A stretch of DNA of 64,000 nt from Paenarthrobacter aurescens (GCF_025421775.1 NZ_JAOEFX010000005.1:62001-126000); one strand, 5' to 3'. Shown: positions 43,665 to 54,083, counted from the first letter of the stretch. Notes: generated by a model from the letters alone, not told the origin. Program-made: numbers and translations.

Positions 43665-45609
43665 GTCCCCGGTCGGCAAGACCGGCAAGACCAACGAGGA
43701 CCAAGGTCCCGGAAGTCCGGAAGTGGCCGGCGCCCAGGATGTGACGCCGGCTTCTTCAGCGACCCCTGTGCAGTCCCCGGAGCAAACCACCCGGAAAGTT
43801 CGAAACCTGCCGTGGCTCGTGTCGCGGGCAAGGATCTGGACCCGACGTGGACTCATCCTGGTTCTGCGGGTTTCGCGGCTGGTGTCCATCGGCGTGCGGC
43901 AGATCAGGCCGGGACTTCGCTATCTGTGGCGGTCGCTGCTCCGGCGTTGGCGGCGGTCCCTGGAATTCAGAACAGTCCTCACCACGCTGCTGCTCGCCGT
44001 GACATCCTTCGCGATCGTCGGCGCATACCTTTCCAACCAAATTGCCAACAACCTCTTCCAGGAACGCCTTGCCCAGGCGGAATCAGAGTCGCGCTACAAC
44101 GTCAAACAAGTCCAGGACACCTTCGACGGCGCGCAAGTCACCGATCAGTCCAGTGTCATCACTTTGGTCTATGACACGTTGACTGCCGTTGAGGGGCGCG
44201 GTTCGGTGATCCAACGACGATACGTCTTTGAAGCCAAGCCGGAGCAGACCAAGCCGCGGAACCGTTGGGTCGAGTCGCGTGCTTCCGACCAGCTAACGGT
44301 TCGCGTCATACCGCCGGACCTGCGAAAGGCTGTTCAGGAAGGTGGCAAACAGCAGTTCTGGGCCTCCACCCAGTTTCCAGTGGGCAATGAGGACCGCCCC
44401 GGCATTGCCGTCGGAAACATGGTCACCTTCAATGGCACGTCCTACGAGCTTTACCTGATCTACGACCTCAACACAGCCCAACAAACGTTGGACGAGATCC
44501 AGAACGTTCTCTGGGCGGGCGGCGCTGCCCTTGTCCTCATGATCGGTGCCATCGCCTGGTACGTGACGCGCAACGTGGTCAGTCCCGTAAGCCATGCTGC
44601 AGTGGTTTCGGAAAAACTCGCTGCCGGGCAGCTCCAGGAACGCATGGTGGTTAAGGGAGAGGATGAGGTGGCGAGGCTGGGTGCCTCCTTCAACCACATG
44701 GCCGCCAGCCTCCAGGAACAGATCACCCAGCTGGCCACCTTGTCGCAGATGCAGCAACGCTTTGTCTCCGATGTTTCGCACGAACTGCGAACCCCGCTGA
44801 CCACCGTCCGGATGGCTGCCGAGGTCCTCTTCGAAGCCCGTGACGACTTCGACCCCATGAACAAACGGTCGGCAGAGCTGCTGTACCACCAGGTAGAGCG
44901 CTTCCAGTCCTTGCTTTCGGACTTGCTGGAGATTTCACGATTCGACGCCGGTGCTGCCGTCCTGGACGCAGAACCACAGGACATCTTCCAAGTGATCTCG
45001 CACGTCATGGAAGGTGCGGCACCTGTGGCGGCAGAGTACGGTTCGGATGTCCGGCTGAACGCTCGGCAGAAGAGCATTGTCGTGGAGATGGACTCCCGCA
45101 GGATCGACCGGATCCTCCGCAATTTATTACTCAACGCACTGGAACATGGTGAGGGCAGGCCGATCCACATATCCGTGGCCGCCAACCACGATGCTGTTGC
45201 GGTATCCGTCAGGGACCATGGGATCGGGATGAGCCAAACAGAGGCTGCCAGGGTCTTCGACCGTTTCTGGCGCGCAGATCCTGCACGGGCCCGGACCACT
45301 GGGGGCAGCGGCTTGGGCCTCTCCATCGCGGCCGAGGACACCAAGCTGCACAATGGCTGGCTGCAAGCCTGGGGCCGCAAAGGATCCGGCTCCAACTTCC
45401 GCTTGACACTGCCGCTTCGGCAAGGAGGCACCATTGTGAAATCGCCGCTGCAGCTTGAACCCGCGGATATCGACTTCCCCGGCTCCGCCAGCGAGCGGCA
45501 GATGCTGGTGTTGGGCAAGGAACCCGGGAGCCGTCCACAAGGGTCGCAAGTTGCGGCAGGCAAGCCTACGCCAGCAGACGCTGCGGCTGGTGAAGGGGCA
45601 TGGGAATGA
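43636..45609 (+). CDS. mtrB: Sensor histidine kinase MtrB
   Basis: 657 residues if the GTG at 43636 is used; this overlaps mtrA by 29 bases, and later GTG codons (such as 43722) are alternatives. Domains: a variable Pro/Arg/Ala N-terminus, membrane helix 1 (about 110-135), an external sensor of about 150 residues, membrane helix 2 (about 291-312), a HAMP domain, the HisKA domain with phospho-His382 in [11 protein letters not shown], and the HATPase domain with [10 protein letters not shown]. It phosphorylates MtrA. The final 40 residues are a polar tail. Confidence 0.96.
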   Translation: MVSDIKQVPESPVGKTGKTNEDQGPGSPEVAGAQDVTPASSATPVQSPEQTTRKVRNLPWLVSRARIWTRRGLILVLRVSRLVSIGVRQIRPGLRYLWRSLLRRWRRSLEFRTVLTTLLLAVTSFAIVGAYLSNQIANNLFQERLAQAESESRYNVKQVQDTFDGAQVTDQSSVITLVYDTLTAVEGRGSVIQRRYVFEAKPEQTKPRNRWVESRASDQLTVRVIPPDLRKAVQEGGKQQFWASTQFPVGNEDRPGIAVGNMVTFNGTSYELYLIYDLNTAQQTLDEIQNVLWAGGAALVLMIGAIAWYVTRNVVSPVSHAAVVSEKLAAGQLQERMVVKGEDEVARLGASFNHMAASLQEQITQLATLSQMQQRFVSDVSHELRTPLTTVRMAAEVLFEARDDFDPMNKRSAELLYHQVERFQSLLSDLLEISRFDAGAAVLDAEPQDIFQVISHVMEGAAPVAAEYGSDVRLNARQKSIVVEMDSRRIDRILRNLLLNALEHGEGRPIHISVAANHDAVAVSVRDHGIGMSQTEAARVFDRFWRADPARARTTGGSGLGLSIAAEDTKLHNGWLQAWGRKGSGSNFRLTLPLRQGGTIVKSPLQLEPADIDFPGSASERQMLVLGKEPGSRPQGSQVAAGKPTPADAAAGEGAWE

Positions 45610-47318
45610 TGCGGCCCCGGCGCGCAAGGGCAGTTGCAGCAGTGTTGGCCATGCTGATGGTGCTGTTGGCTTCCTGTGCGCAGATTCCCCGTTCCGGCCC
45701 CGTGGGCAAGAGCAAGGATGAAGGCGCCGGTAATCCGAACGCGCCCGTCTTCTTTCCCGCGGCCCCACGTGCCGGCTCAAGTCCCGAGACTGTCATTGAG
45801 GACTTCTACATGGCCGGCAGCGGCTACGAGGACGATTATCCTGTGGCACGCCAGTACCTGACGCAAGCACAGTCGGTGACGTGGAAACCTGACAAGCGCG
45901 CGATTGTTTTCCGCGAGGCGCAGGTGGTCAAGTCAGCCGTGGAGAATGAGTACCTTTACGAACTCGACCTCGCCTATTCGGTGGATGCTGACGGCGTGGC
46001 GACCCAATTTCCGCCGGGTACCAAGGAGACCATCCCGCTAACGCTCGAGCAGGTGGAGGGTGAATGGCGGATCTCCAAGGTGCCGGACGGAACAGCCATA
46101 CCGGAGGAGACGTTCAAGGTCATTTACGGGGCGAACCCCATCTTCTTCTATGACCCAACCTTTACCTACGCGGTTCCTGACTACCGGTGGTTCATCAAGA
46201 AGAACACGGTCAAGTCCATGACCTCTGCTTTGCTCGCTGGCCCGGCGCCATACCTGCGTGGTGCAGTCGTCAGCGCATTCCCGTCCGGGATGAAGCTTGC
46301 ACGGGAATCCGTTCCCGTGGTGTCCGGTGCAGCGCAGGTGGACCTGTCGGCCAAAGAGTTGTTTGACGCCTCGGCGGAAGACCGTCAGAGGATGCAAAAC
46401 CAGTTGGCGCTGACCTTCCGAAGCCAGCCGGACGTCATCAACGTCCAACTGCGCGCCGACCAGGACCTTGTCCGGGTCGAAGACAACGGCACTGTGTTGC
46501 CTCCAGTGCTGGACAAGAGTGTTCCAGCGCGCCAGATTGCTGTGAGTAATGGCGATCTGGTGCGCTACGAAAACAACCGTATTACTCCGCTTCCGGACAT
46601 ACAGTCGGTCGCAGGATTGGGTCCGCACTCGCCGGCTGAGTCGCCTGTGTCCCAAACGGCTGCGTTCCTGAACGGCGATAGAACCACGCTTTATTCGATC
46701 GAACCAGGACAGCCAGCCCGTCAGCTCACCACCAGGAGTACCCTTACAGGTCCTTCGTTCAGCCCGCACGACTGGGTGTGGACAGCGGGCCCGGGAGCCA
46801 ACGGAGCCGCCGAAGTTGTGGTCTACAAACCAACGGGCATAGCGCCCGGCATGACAGTTCCCAGTGTCACCATGACGCCGTCCTGGTTGTCCGGAAGGAC
46901 TGTTAAGGACTTCAGGGTTTCCAGGGAGGGGACCAGGGCTTTGGTGATTTCCGAGGCCAATGGAAAGTCCACTGTGCAGATCACAGGAATAGTCCGGAAC
47001 CCTGATGGCGTTCCCAAGGACCTCACTGCTCCCATTACCCTGCTCAGCACAGCCACCGCCGACCAGGGAGCCTGGGTCAACGGTTCAACCGTGGCGGTGA
47101 TGTCCAGTTCGGCCACGGGAACCGTGGTTCCTGAATTGCTTTCCCTGGCATCGGGTGAACCTCAGCAGCTGGCCCCTTGGGACGGTCTGACCACCCTTAG
47201 CGCCGGAAACGGGTCCGAACAGATTTATGGTCAGTCAGAGGCCGGAATATTCCAACGTGTCGGAAACGGCTGGGAGCTCCAGCTGAAAGGACCTACGGAG
47301 CCTGCTTTCCCCGGCTGA
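45606..47318 (+). CDS. lpqB: Lipoprotein LpqB, MtrB partner
   Basis: 570 residues. I chose the ATG at 45606, which overlaps the mtrB stop by four bases with GAAGGGG ahead; ATG codons at 45600 and 45609 are also in frame. Lipobox LLASC (Cys24). The GerMN-like sporulation/germination domain (about residues 200-310, [20 protein letters not shown]) and a C-terminal beta-propeller-like region follow. LpqB binds the external part of MtrB and modulates MtrA signalling. The three genes are one operon, as in nearly all actinobacteria. Confidence 0.96.
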   Translation: MMRPRRARAVAAVLAMLMVLLASCAQIPRSGPVGKSKDEGAGNPNAPVFFPAAPRAGSSPETVIEDFYMAGSGYEDDYPVARQYLTQAQSVTWKPDKRAIVFREAQVVKSAVENEYLYELDLAYSVDADGVATQFPPGTKETIPLTLEQVEGEWRISKVPDGTAIPEETFKVIYGANPIFFYDPTFTYAVPDYRWFIKKNTVKSMTSALLAGPAPYLRGAVVSAFPSGMKLARESVPVVSGAAQVDLSAKELFDASAEDRQRMQNQLALTFRSQPDVINVQLRADQDLVRVEDNGTVLPPVLDKSVPARQIAVSNGDLVRYENNRITPLPDIQSVAGLGPHSPAESPVSQTAAFLNGDRTTLYSIEPGQPARQLTTRSTLTGPSFSPHDWVWTAGPGANGAAEVVVYKPTGIAPGMTVPSVTMTPSWLSGRTVKDFRVSREGTRALVISEANGKSTVQITGIVRNPDGVPKDLTAPITLLSTATADQGAWVNGSTVAVMSSSATGTVVPELLSLASGEPQQLAPWDGLTTLSAGNGSEQIYGQSEAGIFQRVGNGWELQLKGPTEPAFPG

Positions 47319-47337
47319 TCACCCGCCAGCAGGATCT

Positions 47338-47359
47338 GCCGGTTGTCCACATAACCGGC
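47338..47359 (+). other. Stem-loop with a DnaA-box-like loop between lpqB and comF
   Basis: Seven-base arms GCCGGTT (47338-47344) and AACCGGC (47353-47359) enclose GTCCACAT. The nonamer TTGTCCACA (47343-47351) matches the DnaA-box consensus of high-GC actinobacteria. It may be a transcript-end hairpin between the two genes. Confidence 0.4.
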
Positions 47360-47373
47360 CGGATGTCTTCCAG

Positions 47374-48366
47374 ATGCAGTCACTGGAAGCCCAAGCTTTC
47401 AGGATGACTCTCTTCGACAGCAACGCAGGGCCCCAAGGCCGGCGGATCCGACGCCGGCTCGACCCCGACCTTATTGCACCGGACCCTGCCGGTGCGCGTC
47501 GGCGCGGTTGGGACCACAGCAGACCCGGCCGTCTTTTTGCCGCGCTGCACGGAACATTGACGGATTTGCTTGCCCTGTTGGTTCCGGTTGAATGTGTATG
47601 TTGCGAGGCTGAGGACACAGTATTGTGTGGCGACTGCGCCAAACACGTTCGCCAACTATGCAAGCAACCATTCCGCGCCGAAGGTGAATCGCCTGCCTTG
47701 GTTGACGTCGATGGCACGGCGAAGCTCGGGGTGGTGGCAGCAGGACCCTACCGGGATGAACTTGCGCGATGCCTGTTGTCCTTTAAACGCTTTGGCCAGT
47801 GGCGTGTGGCAGCGGTTCTGGCACAGTGCCTCGGCAAGGCTGCGGAGGCTGCCATCGGGGGCCAGCCCGGATACTGCCTTGTCCCCGTCCCGACCAGTGG
47901 CCGGGCCTACCGCAGGCGTGGATTCAGCCCGGTCCATCTCGTGCTTCGTTGCATTCGCCTCCGCCGTATCCTGCCGTATTGCCCAAGCCTTGATGTGCTT
48001 GAGAAACGTGGAGATCCAACTGCGTCCGGGGTGATCCTTGCAGTGTTCTGGCGGCTGCCCGCACGGCTGGCGGAGGCGGTGTTGGATACGGGCGCCCCTA
48101 AGCAGGCCGCTGGACAAAAGGGCCTCGGGAGGGGAGAGCGGGCCAGCAGGGTCCGCGGATCCATGCGTGTCAGGCGCCGCTGGACCAAACGGCTCAGTGG
48201 GAGGCGATGCATCCTGGTGGACGACGTCCTCACCACCGGGGCTACCCTCGCTGAGGCAGCACGTGCAATTACTGCCGCTGGGGGAGTCGTTTGCGGTGCC
48301 GTGGTGCTCGCGGCCACGAGGCCACCAGCCTACGCCTCAACCGCTGCCGGGTACGACCCCCCATGA
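47374..48366 (+). CDS. ComF family phosphoribosyltransferase-like protein
   Basis: 330 residues (a start at 47404 is also possible). A Cys-rich zinc-ribbon-like element (CVCC ... CGDC) is followed by the PRTase fold with the PRPP loop CILVDDVLTTGATLAEA. PYRDELARCLLSFKRFG and LVPVPTSGRAYRRRGFSPV are the typical ComF stretches. In naturally competent bacteria ComF helps take up single-stranded DNA; here it stands alone, with no comEC or comEA in the window, so its role is likely different. It is a fixed neighbour of lpqB and hpf in actinobacteria. Confidence 0.87.
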   Translation: MQSLEAQAFRMTLFDSNAGPQGRRIRRRLDPDLIAPDPAGARRRGWDHSRPGRLFAALHGTLTDLLALLVPVECVCCEAEDTVLCGDCAKHVRQLCKQPFRAEGESPALVDVDGTAKLGVVAAGPYRDELARCLLSFKRFGQWRVAAVLAQCLGKAAEAAIGGQPGYCLVPVPTSGRAYRRRGFSPVHLVLRCIRLRRILPYCPSLDVLEKRGDPTASGVILAVFWRLPARLAEAVLDTGAPKQAAGQKGLGRGERASRVRGSMRVRRRWTKRLSGRRCILVDDVLTTGATLAEAARAITAAGGVVCGAVVLAATRPPAYASTAAGYDPP

Positions 48367-48481
48367 AGGCCTTAAGACTCAATCAAAAAATAAGTGGCTA
48401 AAGGATGAATAACGGGTGGCGATGAACTAACGTCGGTTGTGGGTACCAAGAACAGATGTACCTGTCGATAGCGGCTCGGAA

Positions 48482-48512
48482 AGGGGCTCGACTGTCCGTC
48501 AGACAAGCCCCT
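48482..48512 (+). other. Stem-loop in the leader of hpf
   Basis: Outer arms AGGGGCT (48482-48488) and AGCCCCT (48506-48512) enclose an inner TGTC/GACA stem. It lies about 44 bases before the hpf start. It could be an attenuator or an mRNA stability element; it lacks a U-run. Confidence 0.45.
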
Positions 48513-48555
48513 AACAGCGCCGTTGTCGTGTCACCTGAGTTATTTGGAGGGCACC

Positions 48556-49284
48556 ATGGAGTTCATGATCAGCGGACGAAATCTCACAGTTTCCGACCGC
48601 TTTCGCGAATACGCCGGCGAGAAAATCTCGAAGATTGAATCGCTGGGGGATAAGGTCCAGCGAGTCGACGCCAAGGTTTCCAAGGAAACCAATCCCCGGC
48701 AGACGCCGGGCCAGCTCACCGTCGAAGTGACAGTCTTGGGCCGTGGCCCCGTTATCCGTGCCGAGGCCACAGCCGCTGACAAATTCGCTGCCTTCGATCT
48801 CGCGTACAACAAGCTGCTTGAAAGGCTTCGTCGTGCAAAGGACCGGAAAAAGGTGCACCACGGGCGTCACACGCCCAAAGCCGTACGGGAAGCCACGGCG
48901 ACCCTCGAGCCAGCCAGTGCTAGCGAGCCACTCTACGTTGAGGCCAGCAACCACCAAGAGCCCGCGCCACAGGCAGACGAGCGTTCTCCCTATGAGATCG
49001 AGAACGACATTCCGGCAGGCGATTCACCCGTTCTGATCCGCCGGAAGGTATTCCCCGCAGCGTCTCTGACACTCGATGATGCTGTGGACAGCATGGAACT
49101 CGTTGGCCACAACTTTTACTTGTTCCTGGACAAGGAAACCAATGCGCCATCGGTTGTGTACCGTCGGAGTGGTTGGACCTACGGTGTGATTACCCTCGAT
49201 TCAACCTGCGAACCCGGCGAGGAAGCCGTGGAGGAAAAGATCCACGCCTATCGCTCTGATGATCAGGCTTCCACCGCCAAGTAA
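48556..49284 (+). CDS. hpf: Ribosome hibernation promoting factor, long form
   Basis: 242 residues from the ATG at 48556, eight bases after GGAGGG. The N-terminal S30AE domain (MEFMISGRNLTVSDRFREYA through AAFDLAYNKLLERLRRAKD) binds the ribosome; the C-terminal domain (VLIRRKVFPAASLTLDDAVDSME, then HNFYLFLDKETN and VVYRR) drives dimerisation of 70S into 100S particles. About 50 residues of Ala/Glu/Pro/Gln linker separate them. It acts in stationary phase or starvation. The 190-base leader is A+T-rich and holds a stem-loop. Confidence 0.96.
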   Translation: MEFMISGRNLTVSDRFREYAGEKISKIESLGDKVQRVDAKVSKETNPRQTPGQLTVEVTVLGRGPVIRAEATAADKFAAFDLAYNKLLERLRRAKDRKKVHHGRHTPKAVREATATLEPASASEPLYVEASNHQEPAPQADERSPYEIENDIPAGDSPVLIRRKVFPAASLTLDDAVDSMELVGHNFYLFLDKETNAPSVVYRRSGWTYGVITLDSTCEPGEEAVEEKIHAYRSDDQASTAK

Positions 49285-49313
49285 GCCGTCAATTCCTGTA
49301 TGAAGGGACTTCA

Positions 49314-50603
49314 ATGACCGCTTCGCTGAGCCTTTTACAGGCACGGCGGATCGCATTGGCAGCTCAAGGATTGGCAAAGGTCCGGCCCACCGGCCCCGTG
49401 ACTCCACGGGCGGTGGGCCGGACCTTTGCCCGGATCCAGCTCGTCCAGATCGATTCCGTGAATGTGGTGGCACGAAGCCACTACCTTCCGTTCTTCTCCC
49501 GGCTCGGAAATTATGATCCCCTGATCCTCCAAGCCATGGCCGGCCGGAAGCCCCGCAAGATGATGGAGTATTGGGCTCACGAGGCCAGTTTTATCCGCCC
49601 GGAACACTTCCAGGACCTGCTCGTATGGCAAAAGCGGGCCTGGGTGGGTGCCCATCACCTGGAGCCCGCCGTTCGCCAGGACATGGAGGACCGCATTCTG
49701 ATGGCCCTCACGGCCGGGCGTCCCATGACGGCGTCGGAACTCACCGCCCAGCTTGGTCATGACGAACAGGCTGAACGGGATAACTGGGGCTGGAACTGGA
49801 ATATCGTCAAGCGAGTGCTGGAGCATCTGTTTGAGCAAGGCCGGATTTCCGCAGCTTCGCGGACACCGCAATTTGAACGCAAGTACACCCTGACATCCCG
49901 GGTGGTCCCCGTCATGCCCCGGTCGGACATCAACGCTGAAGAGTCACTCGATCGTCTGATCGATGCAGCAGCCCAAGCCCATGGCATTGGCACCGTCCGA
50001 TGCTTTTCCGACTACTTCCGGACACCCTTGAAAGCGGGAGCGGATTCCGTCCGGCGCCTGGTCCGGGCAGGCCGCCTCCAGCCGGTATCGGTCCGTGGCT
50101 GGGACCGGGATACTTTCAGGCATGTCAGCGCGAGGATGCCACGCCAGGCCGCAGGCAGGGCGCTGCTGAGCCCCTTCGACTCGTTGGTCTTTGAACGGCG
50201 GCGACTTGAGGAGCTGTTTGGCTTCCACTACAGGATCGAGATCTACACGCCTGCTGCCAAGCGCCAATTCGGCTACTACGTACTACCATTCCTGCTCCGG
50301 GATGGCATCGTGGCCCGGGTGGACCTGAAGGCGGACCGGGCATCCGGTCAGCTCCTGGTGCGCTCTGCATTTGCTGAGGCCGACGCGCCGGCGGAAACCG
50401 CCGTCGAGCTTGCTGCCGAACTGGAGCTCATGGCTGCCTGGCTCCGGCTTCAGGAAGTGGTGGTGTGGCCGGTTGGGGATCTTGCCGGAATGCTCGCCGA
50501 GGCTGTGGCCCGTCGTGCTGATCGTATAAAAGGGCACCGGCTGCCGGGCAGTCCGCTCACAGTGGAACACGGCAACGTGGCGCTGGTCTCTCCCGTAGAC
50601 TGA
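49314..50603 (+). CDS. YcaQ-like winged-helix DNA glycosylase (HTH_42 family)
   Basis: 429 residues. Four winged-helix-like modules typical of the HTH_42/YcaQ (AlkX/AlkZ) family; the family's catalytic QID motif is visible in RIQLVQIDS, and the ARSHYLPFFSRLG stretch follows. E. coli YcaQ unhooks interstrand DNA crosslinks; the same activity is plausible here. The C-terminal part contains RYxLPFLL-like and DLKADRASGQLLV elements. Independent start with GAAGGG upstream. An extraordinary hairpin (49373-49430) lies within codons 20-39. Confidence 0.88.
   Translation: MTASLSLLQARRIALAAQGLAKVRPTGPVTPRAVGRTFARIQLVQIDSVNVVARSHYLPFFSRLGNYDPLILQAMAGRKPRKMMEYWAHEASFIRPEHFQDLLVWQKRAWVGAHHLEPAVRQDMEDRILMALTAGRPMTASELTAQLGHDEQAERDNWGWNWNIVKRVLEHLFEQGRISAASRTPQFERKYTLTSRVVPVMPRSDINAEESLDRLIDAAAQAHGIGTVRCFSDYFRTPLKAGADSVRRLVRAGRLQPVSVRGWDRDTFRHVSARMPRQAAGRALLSPFDSLVFERRRLEELFGFHYRIEIYTPAAKRQFGYYVLPFLLRDGIVARVDLKADRASGQLLVRSAFAEADAPAETAVELAAELELMAAWLRLQEVVVWPVGDLAGMLAEAVARRADRIKGHRLPGSPLTVEHGNVALVSPVD
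49373..49430. repeat. 58-base near-perfect hairpin inside the YcaQ-type gene
   Basis: The outer arms are 20 bases and perfect (49373-49392 with 49411-49430). Inside, a two-base bulge (GC, 49393-49394) is followed by six more base pairs (CCCGTG/CACGGG) with loop ACTC. No U-run follows. It covers codons 20-39 of the glycosylase gene. Confidence 0.95.
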
Positions 50604-50645
50604 AACAGCCAGAATTCGGCAGCATGAGACTGGGAGCAATTTCAC

Positions 50646-53387
50646 GTGGCATCACTAATCGAAAAACTTCTCCGCACGGGTGATAAAAAGACACTCAAGC
50701 AACTGCGGAACTATGCCGATTCCATCAATGCCCTGGAAGACTCCTTCAAGTCCTTCACGGACGCCGAACTCCGCGAGGAAACGGACCATTTACGGTCCCG
50801 CCATCAAGATGGAGAAACGCTGGAGGCATTGCTGCCGGAAGCCTTCGCCGCTGTTCGCGAGGCCTCCTCCCGTACCTTGGGCATGCGGCACTTCGACGTG
50901 CAGCTTATGGGTGGTGCCGCACTTCATTTGGGCAACATCGCAGAAATGAAAACCGGCGAAGGCAAAACGCTTGTGGCTACCGCTCCGGCCTACCTCAACG
51001 CACTCGCGGGCAAAGGCGTCCACGTCGTCACGGTCAACGACTACCTTGCTGAATACCAGTCCGAACTCATGGGCCGCGTCTATAGGTTCCTCGGTCTCAC
51101 AAGTGGTTGCATCCTTTCCAACCAGGACCCGACGGTGCGCAGGCAGCAGTACGCCGCGGACATCACCTACGGAACCAACAACGAATTCGGCTTCGACTAC
51201 CTGCGCGACAACATGGCCTGGGATGCCAGTGAACTCGTGCAGCGCGGCCACAACTTCGCGATCGTGGATGAGGTCGACTCCATCCTGATCGACGAGGCAC
51301 GTACTCCGCTGATCATTTCCGGCCCCGCCCAGGGTGACACCAACCGCTGGTACAGCGAATTTGCCAAGGTCGTGCTCCGCCTGCAGCCTGAAGTCGACTA
51401 CGAAGTGGACGAAAAGAAGCGGACCGTTGGTGTGCTCGAAGCCGGTATTGAAAAGGTGGAGGACTACCTTGGAATCCAAAACCTCTACGAATCGGCAAAC
51501 ACGCCGCTGATTGGCTTCCTCAACAACGCCATCAAGGCCAAAGAACTGTTTAAGAGGGACAAGGATTACGTCATCCTCGACGGCGAAGTCCTGATCGTTG
51601 ACGAGCACACGGGTCGTATCCTGGCGGGGCGCCGCTACAACGAGGGCATGCACCAGGCTATTGAAGCCAAGGAAAACGTCGAGATCAAGGCGGAGAACCA
51701 GACTCTCGCCACAGTGACTTTGCAGAACTACTTCCGCATGTATTCGAAGCTTGCAGGCATGACGGGTACGGCCGAGACTGAGGCCGCAGAGTTCATGAGC
51801 ACCTACAAGCTCGGTGTCGTGCCAATTCCCACCAACCGCGACATGCAACGGATTGACCAGTCGGACCTCGTCTACAAAAACGAGGTGGTTAAGTTCGACG
51901 CCGTCGTTCAGGACATCGCCGAAAGGCACGAAAACGGCCAGCCTGTCCTTGTTGGTACCACCAGCGTTGAGAAGAGCGAATACCTCTCCAAGCTGCTGGC
52001 CAAAGAAGGCATCCGGCATGAAGTCCTGAACGCCAAGAATCACGCACGGGAAGCGTCCATCGTGGCGCAGGCTGGACGAAAAGGCGCGGTTACAGTGGCA
52101 ACCAACATGGCAGGCCGCGGTACCGACATCATGCTGGGCGGAAACGCAGAGTTTACTGCCATTGCAGATCTTGCCAAGCGTGGCCTGGACCCTGAGGAGA
52201 ACTCGGAGGAGTACGAGGCCGCATGGCCGGAAGCTCTCGCCGCAGCCAAGCAAGCGGTTAAGGACGAGCACGAAGAAGTTCTGGACCTTGGCGGACTTTA
52301 TGTGCTGGGCACCGAGCGCCACGAATCCCGTCGGATCGACAATCAGTTGCGTGGACGTTCTGGACGTCAGGGCGACCCCGGTGAATCCCGGTTCTACCTG
52401 TCACTGACAGACGACCTCATGAGGTTGTTTAATTCCGGGGCCGCAGAACGTCTCATGAACAGCTCAGTGCCGGATGACGTTGCACTCGAATCCAAGCTCG
52501 TCTCACGTGCCATCGCCTCGGCCCAAGGCCAGGTGGAGGGCCGAAACGCCGAACAGCGCAAGAACGTCCTCAAATACGATGATGTACTCAACCGTCAGCG
52601 TGAGGCCATCTATGGCGACCGCCGTCGAATTCTTGAGGGCGACGACCTTCACGAGAAGGTCCAGTACTTCTTGGAAGACACCATCAATGCCCTTATCGAT
52701 GCCGCCACAGCCGAGGGAACTGGCGACGATTGGGACTTCAACCAACTCTGGGCGAACCTGAAGACGTTGTACCCGGCAACGGTGACCGCTGAGGAAATCA
52801 TCGACGAAGCGGGAGGCAAGTCAAAGGTCACGGCTGACTTCCTGAAGGATGAGATCCTTTCCGACGCGCGGCTTGTGTACCAAGCCCGCGAGGAGAGCAT
52901 TGGCTCTGAGAGCATGCGTGAGCTTGAACGCCGCGTCGTACTTTCGGTCATTGGGCGCAAGTGGCAGGAACACCTGTACGAGATGGATTACCTCAAGGAG
53001 GGAATCGGTCTTCGGGCGATGGCCCAGCGGGATCCCTTGGTGGAATACCAGCGCGAGGGTTTCGTGATGTTCCAGAGCATGATGGAAGCCATCCGTGAGG
53101 AGAGCATCGGCTTCTTGTACAACCTCGAGGTAGAGGTAACACCAGGCGAGGATGTGGTGGTGGCGGACGATACTGCCGCTGGTGCCCACACCGAACACCA
53201 TGATCCCCAGATTCGTGCTGCCGGTTTGCAAGCGCCAGAGAGGCCGGCGCAGTTGCAATACACGGCTCCGGGCGAGGATGGGGCCACCCAAACGCGCATC
53301 GAGGGCCGCGCGTCAGGTCGATCAGGTAACCCTGCCAAGGCGGCAAACCAGGAGCAGCGTAAAACGGCGAAGAAGAAGCGTCGCTGA
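50646..53387 (+). CDS. secA: Preprotein translocase ATPase SecA
   Basis: 913 residues, GTG start. Helicase-type motifs are complete: Walker [21 protein letters not shown] region, Walker [21 protein letters not shown], then [24 protein letters not shown] and [10 protein letters not shown]. The preprotein-crosslinking and scaffold domains follow. The C-terminus ends in a Lys/Arg-rich tail ([11 protein letters not shown]) with no CxCxSG zinc motif, which is usual for actinobacterial SecA1. It drives proteins through SecYEG. No SecA2 in the window. Confidence 0.98.
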   Translation: MASLIEKLLRTGDKKTLKQLRNYADSINALEDSFKSFTDAELREETDHLRSRHQDGETLEALLPEAFAAVREASSRTLGMRHFDVQLMGGAALHLGNIAEMKTGEGKTLVATAPAYLNALAGKGVHVVTVNDYLAEYQSELMGRVYRFLGLTSGCILSNQDPTVRRQQYAADITYGTNNEFGFDYLRDNMAWDASELVQRGHNFAIVDEVDSILIDEARTPLIISGPAQGDTNRWYSEFAKVVLRLQPEVDYEVDEKKRTVGVLEAGIEKVEDYLGIQNLYESANTPLIGFLNNAIKAKELFKRDKDYVILDGEVLIVDEHTGRILAGRRYNEGMHQAIEAKENVEIKAENQTLATVTLQNYFRMYSKLAGMTGTAETEAAEFMSTYKLGVVPIPTNRDMQRIDQSDLVYKNEVVKFDAVVQDIAERHENGQPVLVGTTSVEKSEYLSKLLAKEGIRHEVLNAKNHAREASIVAQAGRKGAVTVATNMAGRGTDIMLGGNAEFTAIADLAKRGLDPEENSEEYEAAWPEALAAAKQAVKDEHEEVLDLGGLYVLGTERHESRRIDNQLRGRSGRQGDPGESRFYLSLTDDLMRLFNSGAAERLMNSSVPDDVALESKLVSRAIASAQGQVEGRNAEQRKNVLKYDDVLNRQREAIYGDRRRILEGDDLHEKVQYFLEDTINALIDAATAEGTGDDWDFNQLWANLKTLYPATVTAEEIIDEAGGKSKVTADFLKDEILSDARLVYQAREESIGSESMRELERRVVLSVIGRKWQEHLYEMDYLKEGIGLRAMAQRDPLVEYQREGFVMFQSMMEAIREESIGFLYNLEVEVTPGEDVVVADDTAAGAHTEHHDPQIRAAGLQAPERPAQLQYTAPGEDGATQTRIEGRASGRSGNPAKAANQEQRKTAKKKRR

Positions 53388-53403
53388 GCCTGGTCCCTAC
53401 GGG

Positions 53404-53439
53404 GTTGTAGAGCATTAATTAGTTGTAGAGCATTAATTA
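53404..53439. repeat. Perfect 18-base tandem repeat after secA
   Basis: Two direct copies of GTTGTAGAGCATTAATTA (53404-53421 and 53422-53439), an AT-rich island in GC-rich DNA. It begins 16 bases after the secA stop and ends just before the terminator. Confidence 0.9.
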
Positions 53440-53441
53440 AC

Positions 53442-53482
53442 GGGGCGAATCCCGGACTCAGCGTCCGGGATTCGCCCCTTTT
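53442..53482 (+). terminator. Intrinsic terminator of secA
   Basis: Perfect 16-base-pair stem (53442-53457 with 53463-53478), five-base loop TCAGC, then TTTT. Ends the hpf-ycaQ-secA side ahead of the convergent Rv3235-type gene. Confidence 0.9.
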
Positions 53483-53518
53483 GCGCTGCTGATCGCCACC
53501 CCGTCGGGCCGCGGCAAG

Positions 53519-53941
53519 CTATCCGATTTCCAGCGCCGTAACCCGCCATACGCCGTCGAAGCGCTCCAGCCTCATGGCGATGGCGCGGCACCTGTGTTCT
53601 TCCGCCACAACGATGCTGGCTTCACAGATGGTTTCGGATATGGAGCAGACTCGAACAGAGCGGACCATGGGGCTGCGGTGCGGGTGCAAACTTCCCCGGA
53701 CCCGGGCGGCGTGTTTCCGTGTCAGGGCTACTCGATGCTGGAGAGACACATAGCATTCCGGGTCAAGGGAGCGGGACAGCTGACTCAGCGGGCGAGTGCC
53801 GGCAAGAACTTCCAAAGCGGCCTGGGCAATGCTCCGCGCAACCAAGCGCACATCAATTTCCGAGCCCTTCGATCCGTATGCGGCTATTGTGCGTTTGGTG
53901 TTCTGGTGCCCTGTACCCCGGCTTGCGGTTGCAATGGTCAT
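53519..53941 (-). CDS. Rv3235 family protein
   Basis: About 140 residues. The ATG at 53941 has AGAGG seven bases ahead; ATG codons at 53947 and 53962 are also in frame. It fits the Rv3235 family: a basic N-terminus, then VRLVARSIAQAALEVLAGTRPLSQLSRSLDPECYVSLQHR, and a C-terminal half RSVRVCSISETICEASIVVAEEHRCRAIAMRLERFDGVWRVTALEIG. Always near secA1 in actinobacteria. The function is unknown. Confidence 0.85.
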   Translation of the reverse strand: MTIATASRGTGHQNTKRTIAAYGSKGSEIDVRLVARSIAQAALEVLAGTRPLSQLSRSLDPECYVSLQHRVALTRKHAARVRGSLHPHRSPMVRSVRVCSISETICEASIVVAEEHRCRAIAMRLERFDGVWRVTALEIG

Positions 53942-54083
53942 GGTCATACCTCTGGCATTCACTACGTGAGCGGGAGCGTGGGGACGCTCTGCTCGGGTGG
54001 CTTCTGCTGGGATGACGCTGGATTAGCTTTGCGGCGTGGACGTTGCCCCTGAGTGGGTGGCATCCATTGAATCGGGAGGGGTG

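Noticed and set aside
47374..48366. A competence operon around comF
   Set aside because: No comEA, comEC or pilus genes nearby; the gene follows the standard actinobacterial lpqB-comF-hpf order.
50790..52322. A 510-codon minus-strand open frame opposite secA
   Set aside because: SecA is complete on the plus strand; the opposite frame is a codon-bias shadow.
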